Source of the DNA: Lotus japonicus
Lineage: Eukaryota; Streptophyta; Magnoliopsida; Fabales; Fabaceae
NCBI RefSeq assembly: GCF_012489685.1
Contig: NC_080044.1
Coordinates: forward strand, 19,262,369-19,326,368
Reading direction: 5' to 3'
Length of the DNA stretch: 64,000 nucleotides
Shown here: in pieces, positions 11,021 through 22,800 of the stretch
Layout of the letters: each line of letters begins with the position of its first letter
Numbering within the stretch: the stretch's first letter is position 1
Program-made: the position numbers and the translations under genes
The notes under the pieces: generated by a model
Seen by the model: the letters and a program-made list of their open reading frames with translations, nothing else
Databases searched by the model: none
What the model was told of the DNA's origin: nothing

Positions 11021-12832
11021 TTTAAGCCTTATTTGCCCTGTGTTTTCATGCTATAGCAGTTCCTACTTCCTAGTTTATGTTTTTATGTTGGACCATCTTC
11101 TCGTACCAGACTTATTTAATCTTCAAAATGTAATTAATAGTTGATTGTGGTGGTGGTAATGGTTTGATTCTGGAATGACGTTTATTGATAGTTTATCATC
11201 GACCTTCTATTGATCATATAAGATACTTTTTGGTTCGCGACCCTATTTTTTGTCTGTTATTTTCGTTCATTTTTGGGTGGTTATAGTTTCTTATTTTAAG
11301 ATTTCTGAAATAATTGAAAGGAAAAAAAAACTAATGGAAACTATTTTTCATAAGGGAGAGGTAGGACTTTGGGAATCATTAAAATTAAAGGGAGTTTCTC
11401 ATCTAGAAGGGATAGAGAGACCACGTTCTTCTAAAAGAGACGCTTACTTGAGTTATGGCTTTCTCATGTTCCCTTGACATATGGCTTTTCCATGTTCCCT
11501 TCATAAAGGTCTTGCAGTACATTCCTTCTCTTCATAAGGTGCTCAACCTTCTTTGGACTAATAGGATTGAAATGAAAGGAAAAACTTTGGAAATTCTCAA
11601 GGATTTAAAATCTTATGCAACTGTTGAAGTATAACTGAATTTATGGCTATCCCATGTTCCATGGCTCTTTTGAAATTGAAGGGATGGAATCAGAAAAAAT
11701 AAGTAGGGGCGAATATCTAACATACTAAGTAAATTAGCCGTGATTAATTGGAAAAGACAACATAAAAACTAAGAGGGCGTAAATATAATATTTGTATATT
11801 ATAATCTATTAGAAAAAACTTTTGACATATTCTTCTAGATAAACCTCAAATGAAGATTAATACTTCTTCAATCATTCCTCAAAATTGAGAGTGTATTTTG
11901 AAATTAATTTTTCAGTCTTCTTTTCCTATTATAAGATATAATCATGTTGAAATCTCTGACATCAAATTGCATGCCATCAAAATTTGGCTGATAGGAAAAG
12001 ACTTGAATATTTGATTAAAATTTGAGAATAAAACTTGATAACTGATCGAGAAATTGTCTCCAAGTGTCAATATACCTTTCGCTTAAGCATCATTAGTATC
12101 AGAGGGACTGACCAAGTGAACCATGATAGTCCACATAATCGATAGGAAAAAAGATACTCTTTAGAAAATATATCAGTTCAAGTAAAGGTAAAAATAATGT
12201 TTAAAAACATCAAATACATCTTTTAACAACTAGGTTGGTAGGTAAGAAAAATTTCTCGGGGAGTTTTTGGTAGCTGACTAATTTGTGAATGGGATCTTCC
12301 TGAAAAATAAGAAAAGCATATTGTCATGTTGTGAGGCAATCCCTCACGGTTATAGCATGAAGGGTAGGAAAACATGGATATAAATTTATATACATCACAT
12401 TGGAGGAGTACTAAATCATATTGAAGGAAAAATCCTAAGAGATTGAATGTATGATCATGTAACATACTGTTAAACGCATTTTTTTTTCATCCAAAGTTAG
12501 GCTTATTATTTATATTTTTTATTAACAATTGAGTTCTCAGCGATCTCCCTACAAGTCTAAGTCATTACGACATTATCATGCCCCTCCTATAAAAGAAGGG
12601 TGTAGGGAAATCAGTCATAACCGCCTGCATAACAATGTTATGTTATGAGACCATCTCTCATGGTTATAGCATAAGGGGGGCGTGGATATAATTTTTATAC
12701 ACCACATTGGATGAGGAATAAACCGCATAAGTAAGAACACCACATCTTTCACTAAAAAGTCTAAGGTATTGGATGTTTATATCCTGTTACTTATATATTG
12801 CTCAACACACTTTTTTCATTCGATGTAGAAGT
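11021..12832. other. Intergenic region with a duplicated LTR-like relic
   Basis: Two diverged direct copies of one sequence lie at about 12315-12500 and 12630-12830. Both contain 'gttatg/ttgtgag..atc.ctca.ggttatagcat' followed by 'tatacaccacattgga'. The second ends TTATATATTGCTCAACA, the same 3' end as the TRIM LTRs at 60683-61195, so this is probably an old related LTR fragment. No gene is supported. Confidence 0.45.
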
Positions 12833-12872
12833 AATAATAATAATAATAATAATAATAATTAATAATAATAAT
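12833..12872. repeat. (AAT)n microsatellite
   Basis: Imperfect run of about a dozen AAT units broken by one AATT, directly upstream of the LINE. Confidence 0.85.
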
Positions 12873-12906
12873 GTAGTTAAATGGTGCTTATGTATACTTA
12901 GAGACT

Positions 12907-14301
12907 TTGTTGGGACAAATGAAGGTCGACAGTGAGGGAAGTTCTATTGGTGCTCCGCCGGCGGCCAAACTACCGGAGCGGAAGGTGACTTTTAGAGAAA
13001 ACTTTCTTGGTGCGACTGAGGAGGGACCAAAGAAAATTAGGAATCTTATTGACGACAGAGTAATGAAGTTGAACTTGATGGAGGGAAACTGTCTGTTCCA
13101 TGTGAGTCCTTTGATCCAAAGGTGTATGCAAAGATCTGTAAACCATGGGAAAATTTCCTAGGGGTGAAGTTGATAGGGAAGGATATTGGCTATGGTGCTC
13201 TATGTGAGAAACTTAGATTGATGTGGAAACTCTCGGGAGGATATGAGGTGAGGGATGTTCGTCATGGCTACTTTCTTGTTAAGTTTGATTTGGCGGAGGA
13301 ATAGTGCCCTTTGGTTGATATATGATCACTACCTTTCGGCGAAACCCTGGACATCGGAATTTTGTAGCAGGTAATTCAAAGATTAGCACGTCGATGGTTT
13401 GGATTTGTATTTCGGGTCTAGGGTTCCAATTCTAAGATTATTAGCATCTTGTGCACGCTGAACCCCAGGGATATGCAGCGTGGGAAGTTTACTCGAATTT
13501 GTGTCGAAATTGATCTAAACAAGCCGATGGTGGGGATGATCTGTCTATGTGGAACTTGGTAAAATGTTGATTACCAGGGTCTCCATCTCTAGTAAATGCT
13601 ATGGACACTTAACTCGCAATTTCATTGCTCCCCCAATACAAAAATATGATGCAGTGGCGTTAACGTGACTTTGGTGGATGGGGCGACTGCTAGAACTGGC
13701 GGTGAGAAACCTGCGACAGCAGTGGAGAAGCCCAAAGAAGCTGAACCAGAGATGATGCAAACCCTAGACGCAGTTAATGCATAGGGAGACCAAACTGTGA
13801 TTGCGGGTGAGATTTATGCTCCAATAATTACACCAATTGAATGCCCATAAACGGTTCATTGGGCATGGCTTGTTGTAGAAAAACGGAAGAAGAATTCAAA
13901 TTCTAGGAAACTAGTAAATGCTTCTTCATCACAGCTGAAATTCATGGAGAAGATTAAGGGTATCATAAATGAGAATGGAAACAACTTCAAAGCACCAGAA
14001 AACATCTCAAAAAGGACCAAGAAAGCGTAAATTCTTCCATGCAGTTTAATGCTACAACGATGCAGGATGGAAACAATTTAAAAGCTCCAAAAAAACATTT
14101 CAAATATGTCAAGGAAGATTTAAATTCTTCCATGAAATTTAATGCTACAACTATACAGGATTCCAGCATTAACATCATTCCTTTTTCAAATGGAGGGAAG
14201 AGATCCAAGAAGGAAATGGTGGACCCTGGCTGGAGAAAGAAAACGCTGAACATCAAGAAGAAAGGGAAGTCGGCGACCAGCCCTAGTATGAAGATGATCT
14301 A
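12907..14301 (+). pseudogene. LINE ORF1 remnant with DUF4283 domain
   Basis: The start reads KVTFRENFLGATEE, the usual plant LINE ORF1 opening. After a frameshift near 13120 comes KICKPWENFLGVKLIGKDIG and MWKLSGGYEVRDVRHGYFLV (13122-13300), the DUF4283 nucleic-acid-binding core. A further frame around 13480-13530 gives RGKFTRICVEIDLNKPM, the continuation of that domain. The rest (13640-14301) is basic and low in recognisable motifs and carries the 92-base tandem duplication. It is interrupted by multiple stops and not functional. Confidence 0.75.
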
Positions 14302-14599
14302 GGCCGCCAGCCACCAGCATAAGGAGGGAGCGGTGCTAACATTCAACCTGGTTAGTGGGACGAAGGTTTATGTGCTTGAAGACGGGATGAGGACCACCAT
14401 GAATCTTAAACATTAAGGAAAAAACAGGTATACACTGCTTGATGAGGAGGAAGAGCATATATGTTCAACCTTAGGCACGAAAACAACCAACAACGGAGGT
14501 GCCCTTTTCGACTCGAGAGAAAGGGGGGGGGCATGGCTTTTGAGGCCTAAAGGATGTGGTGTCCAGGGACTCGATGCCCTAGCAACCTAGTCGTTTGTT

Positions 14600-17500
14600 A
14601 TGGATGACAAACAATATAATATAATTGTTTGGAACATCTGTGAGGGAGCATAAGCTCGAGGATAGAGGAGGGTGAAGGACCTCATGCGTTCTTTTCACCC
14701 TTCTATCTTTTCTATTATGGAAACACATTGCAATTCTGCTAGCGCGGAATCTTTTTGGCGGAGTGTGGGTTATGAACTTTGTTGTGCCTCAGAAGTAGTC
14801 GAACATAGCGGTGGTATTTGGGTCTTGGCCCCTGTTAATAAATCCGATAGAGTCAACAGAGTAGATGTCCACCCTCAAGTTGTATCAATAGCTATGGGGA
14901 ATGGAATGCGAGAGTGGGTATGCTCTTTAGTGTATGGAAACTCGAATCCTACCTGAAGACTGAAACTTTGGCCATACCGAGTGGAGCTTCGACGTTAGCT
15001 TGTTGAACTATGACTTGCGATTGGAGATTTTAATGAGATTTTCTCACTACTGAGGTAGTAGGGGGCAACTTTTGTGAGGCCAGGGCGCTGAACATGCTGC
15101 TACTGATGGAGGTACGCAAATTTATTGATATGGGAGAAACATGCAGCAAGTACACATCGGAGAGGAGGAGAGACAAAAAAAAGGTTGTGGCAAAGCGTCT
15201 AGGTATGGCCTTGGGAGACTTAGCCCGGAGGCACTACTTTCCGGAAGCCTACGTGGAGCACCTAGCTCGAATTTATTCTTATCATTGTCCACGTTTGATT
15301 CGTCGTGATATGCAGACTAGAGACTGTTTAGCGCGCCCTTCCTGTTTCAGGCTACATGGGCGACCCATATGTCCTTTTGAGCCATTGGTGCAGAATACCT
15401 GGGCAAGCCTCCGACCTCGCTAGTGGAAAAGCTGAGTAATATGCGGGATGCATCATTGGTTTTTAATAGGGAGACCATTGGGATTATTCACAAGAGGAAG
15501 AGAGGAGTGAAGAGACGTCTACAGGGAATTCAACAGGAGTTGGAGATGTGGGAGCCCGAAGCGATCATGAGACTTGAGAAATCCTTGAGAGAGGAATATG
15601 AGCAAATGCTCGTGCACGAGGAGCTTATGTGGTTTTAGAAATCTAGGGAGCGCTGGGTTAGATTTGGGGACGACAACACCAAGTTCTTCCACATCAAACA
15701 AGAATACACAGAAAGAGGAACAATATCCATGGCATGTTTGTTGGGCAGGGTGTGTGGTGAACGGAGCCCGAGGTGCTTCAAGAGGAAGCACAACTTTTTT
15801 TACTAACCTCTTCTTTATTGATGCACAGGTTTGTAGGAATCATATTGTGGAGAATAGGACCCCGACCATCTCAATTTTAGACAGGGAAGCTCTAATTCAA
15901 CATGTATTGATGGAGGAGGTCCGACATGAAGTGATGGCAATGCAGTCCTTCAAAGCCCCAAAGGTGGATGGCTTCCAGGCTTTCTTTTATAAGTAGTTCT
16001 GGCATATCTTGGGTGAAGATCTTCATCGTATAGTATCATATTCTTTTCTAAATGGAAAGGCGGACCATAGTTTATTGGAAACCTTGATTGTTCTCATACA
16101 TAAAGTGGAGGATCCCCTTCGCTTAAAGGATTTGAGACCAATTAGCTTATGTAATGTGGCGTATAAAGTGATAATATAAGTTATTGTAAACAGGTTTAAA
16201 CCTCTCCTCACCAATCTAGTGGGTCCTCTTCAATGGAGCTTTATCCTTGAGAGGGGTACAAAGGACAACATTATCCTAGCTTAGGAGGTTATGCACATAG
16301 TCCATACCCATAGGAAAGGTGGCAGACTTGTGGCTTTGAAGATTGATTTGGAGAGAGCATATGATCGGGTGAGCTGGGAATTTTTGTGAGCTACAATTGA
16401 TGACTTTGGGTTTCCTCCTTCTATAATGGACGTGATCATGTAGGGAGTACAGTCTGCGAACATTTCTATCCTTTGGAAAGGTCTAAGCTTCCTCCCTTCA
16501 CTCCACGACGTGGTCTTCGATAGGGTGATCCTTTCTCTTTCTCTCTCTCCCTATCGTTTTGTGCTTTGCATGGAGGGACTTGCCATTCAAATTCAAAAGC
16601 TAGTGGATGGTGGAGCTTGGCGTCCGATCCGAAGAACCAAGGATGGAGGGACTTGCCATTTATTCTATACAAATGACATGCTGTTGTTTTGTCAGGCTAA
16701 TAAGGAGCAGGTGCTGTTGGTGGCTAATACCTTGCATGCGTGCGACTTCTGGCATGAAGGTTAACCTTGAGAAATTATGTATGTTTTTCTCTAAGAATAT
16801 TGCGCAGAATGCTTAACAGGAGTATTCTGGTATATTGGGTATAAGCAGGGCGAGTAACCTGGGTAAGTACCTTGGATTGCCTCTTCTGAAAGGGAGGTCA
16901 CTAATGAGAACTTTGCGCCTATTATTGATAAAGTTAATTCTCACTTGGTCTCTTGGAAGCACAAACTCTTGAATAGGGTGGGGCGACTATGCTTAGCTAA
17001 ATCTGTCTTGACTTCACTTCTAGTATATTCTATGCAGGCTCTTTGGCTCCTTGAGTCGGTTCTTGAGTATATTGAGAAGAGCATTCACAACTGTATTTGG
17101 GCGCGGAAGGGACAAACTCGTGGTTGGAGCTTGGTGCCTTGGAGGGAGGTCACTAGGACTAAGCATCAGGTGGGCTAGGAATTCATAGCACTCAGCTTAA
17201 TAATATTGATATGTTGGGGAAGCTTGTGGATAATATCCTCCATGACCTGGAGAAGCTATGTGTGCAAGCTTTGAAACATAAATATTTACCAGATGATGCG
17301 GTTCTTATAAGGAGTTATAAGAGTGGCGATTCATATATCTGGAGAGGTATTATTCAAGCTAAGAATAACATGGTGCATGGATTTAGAGCTCAACTTGGAA
17401 ATGGAGATTCTTCTTTCTGGTATGACAATTGGTTAGGGACAGGGAAACTTTGCCACTGTGTATAATATGTCCATATATCAGATACCTCCCTCAAGGTGGT

Positions 17501-18446
17501 CGATGTTTGGTGTGATGGCGTTTGGGACCTTGCCTGCTATTCCACGATGCTGCCCGTGACGCTAATGGATGAGATAACTAGTGTTTTGATCCCTATGAAC
17601 CCGGATGGTCGTGATTCTATCCTATGGAAAGCTTCAAGTGATGGAGCATATTCTACTGAATCATCTTATGACTTTCTTGCAGGTACTATTGTTTCCCCTT
17701 TGCCTTTCTGGAAGTACTCTTGGTTGATGAAGGTGCTGAAACAAATTATATTTTTCTTGTGGTTGATCGGGAAGGAGGCCCTCCCAAAAACGTCAAATAT
17801 CATTATAACCATCTCAGTGCAACTGCAACATGTGCACACTATAATGCTAAGGAGGAAAATCTTGACCATGTTTTCCGCCACTGTCGGGAGTCCCATGGCC
17901 TTTGGCTCATCGCTGCTCCCTCTCCCTCGTGCTAGTTCAACAGTTGGTTCTTTGGTTTGCTATAGCAACAAAATGTCCTTGTAGTGGATGTTCTGTGGTG
18001 GTCGTGAGGATGGCGTAACAACCGTGTATTTAGTGAAAATGTGTAGCCTATTAACTATGTGATGTGACAGATTTTACTGATCGTTGAGGCCAGGAAGAAA
18101 TGTCAAGAACGTGTGTGTTTGCCTATGTGTGGACAAGAGCTATAAATCAACACGACGATGCATGGGTTGTGGCGCAATCCTACGTGGCAATGATGGTGTT
18201 TGAATCTTCGGTATCAACTCGAGCTTTGAAAATGGTGGTCCTTTCCTAGCCGAAGTGAGAGCAGTGGAGTTGGGCTTGCTTCATGCGTGGGATCTCGGAT
18301 ATAAAACTCTCATTTGCGCGTCAGGTTGCCAACATGTAATAGATATCCTTCGGGTTAATGGGGATGTGTCTACTTTCTGGGAGAAGGAGACAATTTTGCG
18401 TGTGCGCATGCGTCTAGCTAGGGAATGGCTTGTCTCCCTTTTTTAG
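14600..18446 (+). pseudogene. LINE ORF2 remnant: endonuclease, RT, zf-RVT, RNase H
   Basis: Pieces in successive frames match a plant L1 ORF2. Endonuclease: FSIMETHCNSASAESFW and GGIWVLAP (14672-14956). Linker: SRERWVRFGDDNTKFFH (15640-15700). Reverse transcriptase: LKDLRPISLCNVAYKV (16120-16175), then LERGTKDNIILA and VALKIDLERAYDRVSWEF (16240-16385). The catalytic (Y/F)ADD box is degraded to YTND (16660-16685), which would abolish activity. Thumb region: KYLGLPLLKGR and LNRVGRLCLAKSVL. zf-RVT: DSILWKASSDGAYSTESSY and EENLDHVFRHCRESHGLW. RNase H: AEVRAVELGLLHAWDLGYK (18250-18310). Confidence 0.85.
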
Positions 18447-18468
18447 GCTTCCTCTTATAACAAAAAAA

Positions 18469-19866
18469 ATGATTCTAGTTCATGGGGTAAATATGAATCG
18501 ATAAGCACCACATAAATGGACATGGAGGCATTCAATCAAATGTTGGGGGATGGCCTTTTAGCTGCAATCAATAAGTTGTTAAAATGAATTCTTAATTATC
18601 TTCCTCAAAATTATAAAGGTCTTTAATTTAGCTGGAAATCGATCCCCCAAAAGTGAATATTAAAAATTTACTGAAAGACCTTGGTCCCTTTTCTTCGACA
18701 AATATTTACTAAAAAGTATGGTTATAAAAATCATACATGACCAACCGATTTGAATGTTTGGCTTGGATTATATTGCTACTTGAATGCTATGTGTATCATT
18801 AAATTTTTGGATGAGTTTAAATTTTATTGATAAGTCTTGTTATTTTTGAAATGTTAAAAATATAAAGGAAACTCCGTTAATATTTTTTTAAATGTTAGAA
18901 ACATTTTTGTTTTGCAAAGTTATATTAAGGAAATGAGTCATGTGAAAACATGTTTGTCATGGCTTAGGTTTTTAGGTCATGGCGATCTAGATTCATGTAA
19001 GTGTCACTTGACCGCTTCATGCATTAATCAAATAAATCGTTCCAATTTATATATTTCTAACATTCAAAATCTTCTTTATTTATTTTGTATCAAACAACAC
19101 ATAAATCTCTTCTTTTTCTCACAATTTTCTCTCTATATGTATCAAACAGCACTATTCTCTCTTCTCAATTTCTCTGTTCTCATATTTTCTCTCCTCAATT
19201 TCTCTCTTCTCACTTTTTTCTTTTAAACCAAACAAAACATTAGTGAGTTTGTTTTCTTGGTCAAAAACACTAGTGAGTTTGACTATGCAAGCTTTGTTGA
19301 TACTTCAAGATCCATTACCTGCTGTGGGCTGTGGCAGTTAGTCAATTTTACTCCTGTTTTGCTTGGAGCTTTTATAAAAGAATTGTTTTGCCAAGTACTA
19401 AAATGAAACTACTCATTTTTGTTAGATATAGATAAAGAGACAGCTAAGTCATAATACAATTAGTTCATTTGGGCTACCGATCCAGTTTGTTGTAGAAGTG
19501 TTTGAAAAAGTGAATCAGGCATCCATCATATGCATTTTGCAGTGATTGCTTTTAAAAGTTCTAGAGAGGATGGACAAGAAATCCATCATATTCACTAATA
19601 TTGTTAGTGAGTGTCATATAAACATAAATACAAAGCTTACAAAAGGCAGTGCATAATTTTAGGACAACTACTACAACTACTTCCAACGAACCTTAAAGCC
19701 ACACAAAATGTAGAAGCCCTAATACTGATCCCACACAAAGGTGCTTCTTTACTAAGATTGCCTTGTGAATATTTGAATCTTCAGAAGCATTGCGACAACA
19801 TACAAATTATGGTTCACCAGGGGATGAAACTTTTGTGAATTTACAGGAGAGCGTGCGCTGGCCACA
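18469..19866. other. Spacer between the LINE and the NNF1-like gene
   Basis: AT-rich with a CT/TTTCTCTC-rich patch near 19110-19220. The right part (about 19600-19866) is probably the 3'UTR of the minus-strand gene. No other gene is seen. Confidence 0.5.
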
Positions 19867-22800
19867 TTACATATCACGGATCCCATCATGGCTGTTCGTT
19901 CCATAATTTGAATTCATGCTCCTAAACTGGTAATTATGCATAATATGCGAAGAGCAGAATGAAGCGTAACATGCAGCCGGCAAAAAAAACCAAATATAGT
20001 TACAAGATATAAAAATTATAATATTTTGCCATTTGAATGATTTAAGAGTAGCAAGTTAAGAAATCTTTCACCTTCTCAACAGCCTGCGAAGCACCAGCCA
20101 AGACTTGATTGCCTTCTCTAAGGAGTTGTAACCGGTCACGAGTCAGTTGGTTCTGTTCCTCCCCCTAACCAAATGACATGGCAATTAGAGAAACGGAATA
20201 CAAGGTCAGAAGCCACAGAAAAATAACCAGAATATAAGGGCCTAAGAAAACCTCCACTCTTTTAAACCAGTAATGTTTTAGTGGACTGGCCAAATTTACT
20301 TAGTAGTTTGTTGCAAGTTCAAGACATCACCTATTCAGCTCCCTATCTATACATTCGGATGTGATTTTGATGTATAAATTATAAATTATAATGTACATGT
20401 TTTATGTTCTAAGCATTTAACACGTATTTGCGGTGGTAACATTTCACTGTATGTAGAGAGCAGTGCGGACAAAGAGTAGAACTGTTATGCTGCAAGGAAT
20501 AGCTCGGCACTAAGGCCATAGCAAAGTGAAGGGTTATTTCTGGAGTCCACAAACTAAGGAATACATTTTGGCTATTCCAATTTGAGACAAGTAAAATAAA
20601 TCCCCCAATTGGAAAGAGGAGATAATTTAAAAGTAATGACACCACCACTGAGATGAAAGGAAAGAGTATTTTGTCCTTTTAGGTGAGTTGAGACAGGATA
20701 ACCAGAGAAAAATGAAATGAAAATGTTGTCTAAAAAGACACATATCGTACAAATACTTCAAACAATGAATAAGAAAGTATTTGTTTACTAGTCCACTTGC
20801 AGCACAAACTGATGAGGATGCATACAGATTGTACTTACCAATTGCACCATATGCATTAAGTGTTGGATTTCATTCTTCTTTGCTGCAGACAGATTCTCAG
20901 CAACATCCATTATGTTACTCCTGCATTTGGGTAAATGTTTCTCTATTGAGTTCAAATAATCAACACATTGTAATTGTAAATTTGTAATGACCAATAAATA
21001 ATCATCATACGTCTCCACGATAATACCTATTTGAGAACAAGAGATCCATATCTTGTTCTTCCACAATTTCCTCTACAGCGTCAAGAGTGCTTCCCACCTA
21101 CATGAAAGAAGAACTTGAAATGACAGACTAATAAGGATACGGAAGAATGCTAGTGTGCTTGCATGTCTTACACAGAGTATGACTGCAAGAGTATCATGTC
21201 CATATTATATGTACTCATCATTTCTACCCTACTTCTAGTGGTTCCTTTGTAGTTTGTATAAATTAAAGGGAAAAAGAATCTCTAAAGTGAGTTTGTCTTT
21301 AAAGTAACAATGTCAGAGAGTACCTACCTTCAAAATTTAGCGGGGTGAGATCACAATGCACTGTTTAGTTTATATTGAACCAAAGTTGGATACAGCTTTA
21401 CGTGCTAAATTTAGGAACAAACTCCCTTTAGAGAAGCCTTATTCAAATCAAAGTATGGTATAGAACTTTTAAAGTGTTCCCCTTTGATTTCCATTAATCT
21501 TAATCACAACCCATTCAGAACTTAATATCACATGGCCCAATTATCATAACTACATTATCCTAGATTCAAGTTTCCAAGGACCAAATATCACATGGAAGCA
21601 GAAGCACCACCACTTTAAAAATCAAATTCGCCTATAACTAAAGCATTCTACATTTCTACAACAGTAACATGAACTGTGATGCGGGGTAGCAAGATTTTCC
21701 CTGTAAATGATAAGATAATAAAGATTCATGGAATGGATTTGTTACTCATGCTTTAGAAGAAGTTCTTGGAAAGATCAAAAAAAGAATCTCTTCTTCCACT
21801 GATTCTTCCCGTAATTCTTCTGAACCTAATCTTTTCAAAAAAAAAAACGTGAACGTTGTGTTTACAGGGTGTACCCTCCCGTCAAGAATTAGAATATACT
21901 CTTATCGCATGCCTTTCTTCATTCATGGACCATGGTTCAATAGTCTGGTGTCCTAGGCATAAAGGAACCACACCAAGTCATCAATCCATCCCAAACTTGG
22001 TGGCTAAATTGTACTGCGGTGACGAAAGATTTCAATTGGCACACGCAATAACTTGGACAAATCTCCAGCTTTTTGTGCAATTTTGGATCATTCTTAAACA
22101 GGCAAGTGGTCAAAGCCCTGGGCAGGGCTCCTCCCGCTGCTAGGGAGCTTATGGTTTCGTGTTCTATTTCACTCCCTGATGGGGATTCATTTTGCAATAA
22201 AATTACAAAATGCTCTCCCTTTTAACCAAAAATGCTATGGATGAGCTGCAGGCCCAACTTAATTCCAGTATAAAAATGTTGAGCAACCAAATACAAAATT
22301 CTTTATTTTATTTTTTCAATGTCAGAATGAAACAACAGAGACAATAGTTAAGATGTACCTGTGTGTGAAGACAGATTTTCTCAAACTCATCCTGCAAAAA
22401 ACTGACAGAGCATTAAGAATTTATAAATTTATCATAATAAATTCTTAGGTCCAAAAATGCTCTTAATGTGCACACAAATACAGTTACAGGAAACAAGCAA
22501 CTAAATTAGTGTTTGTGCGTGTTTGAGAAAGAGACTGAAGATTAAGAAAGAACAAAATTGCAGTAACAAGAAATCAAGAGCCCGACCATTGCTAAGTATT
22601 CAGGATAGTTTCCAGTCTTAATTTTAGTTTTAGTTAGACAGAAGACAACCACCAAAACAGTTTTTCTTTCAAAAAACCTTCCTCTATATCAAATGTCCAC
22701 CAAAACAGGCCCCAAAGTTCCTAAGCAAATAAACTGAATTAGGGGAAGATAATCTTATGAACTTCAATTGCATGTATTCAATATATGCTAATTGCTAACA

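Larger units (their letters stand above)
12895..18468 (+). mobile_element. Decayed full-length L1-type LINE
   Basis: A non-LTR retrotransposon with all expected parts in order: ORF1 with a DUF4283 domain, then an endonuclease, reverse transcriptase, zf-RVT zinc-binding region and RNase H. It ends in an A-rich tail (ATAACAAAAAAAA near 18457-18468). Every reading frame is interrupted by stops and frameshifts, so it is an old insertion. The 5' boundary is approximate and no target site duplication was resolved. It includes a tandem duplication of 92 bases in ORF1 (13977-14068 and 14069-14160). Confidence 0.85.

Noticed and set aside
16500..16570. Separate gene start with CT-rich leader inside the LINE
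   Set aside because: The downstream frame is the RT thumb/palm region of the LINE ORF2; the CT-rich run is an internal decay product.
21856..22143. 95-aa plus-strand open frame in NNF1 intron 4
   Set aside because: No recognisable domain and no splice partners; it lies in an intron of the minus-strand gene.
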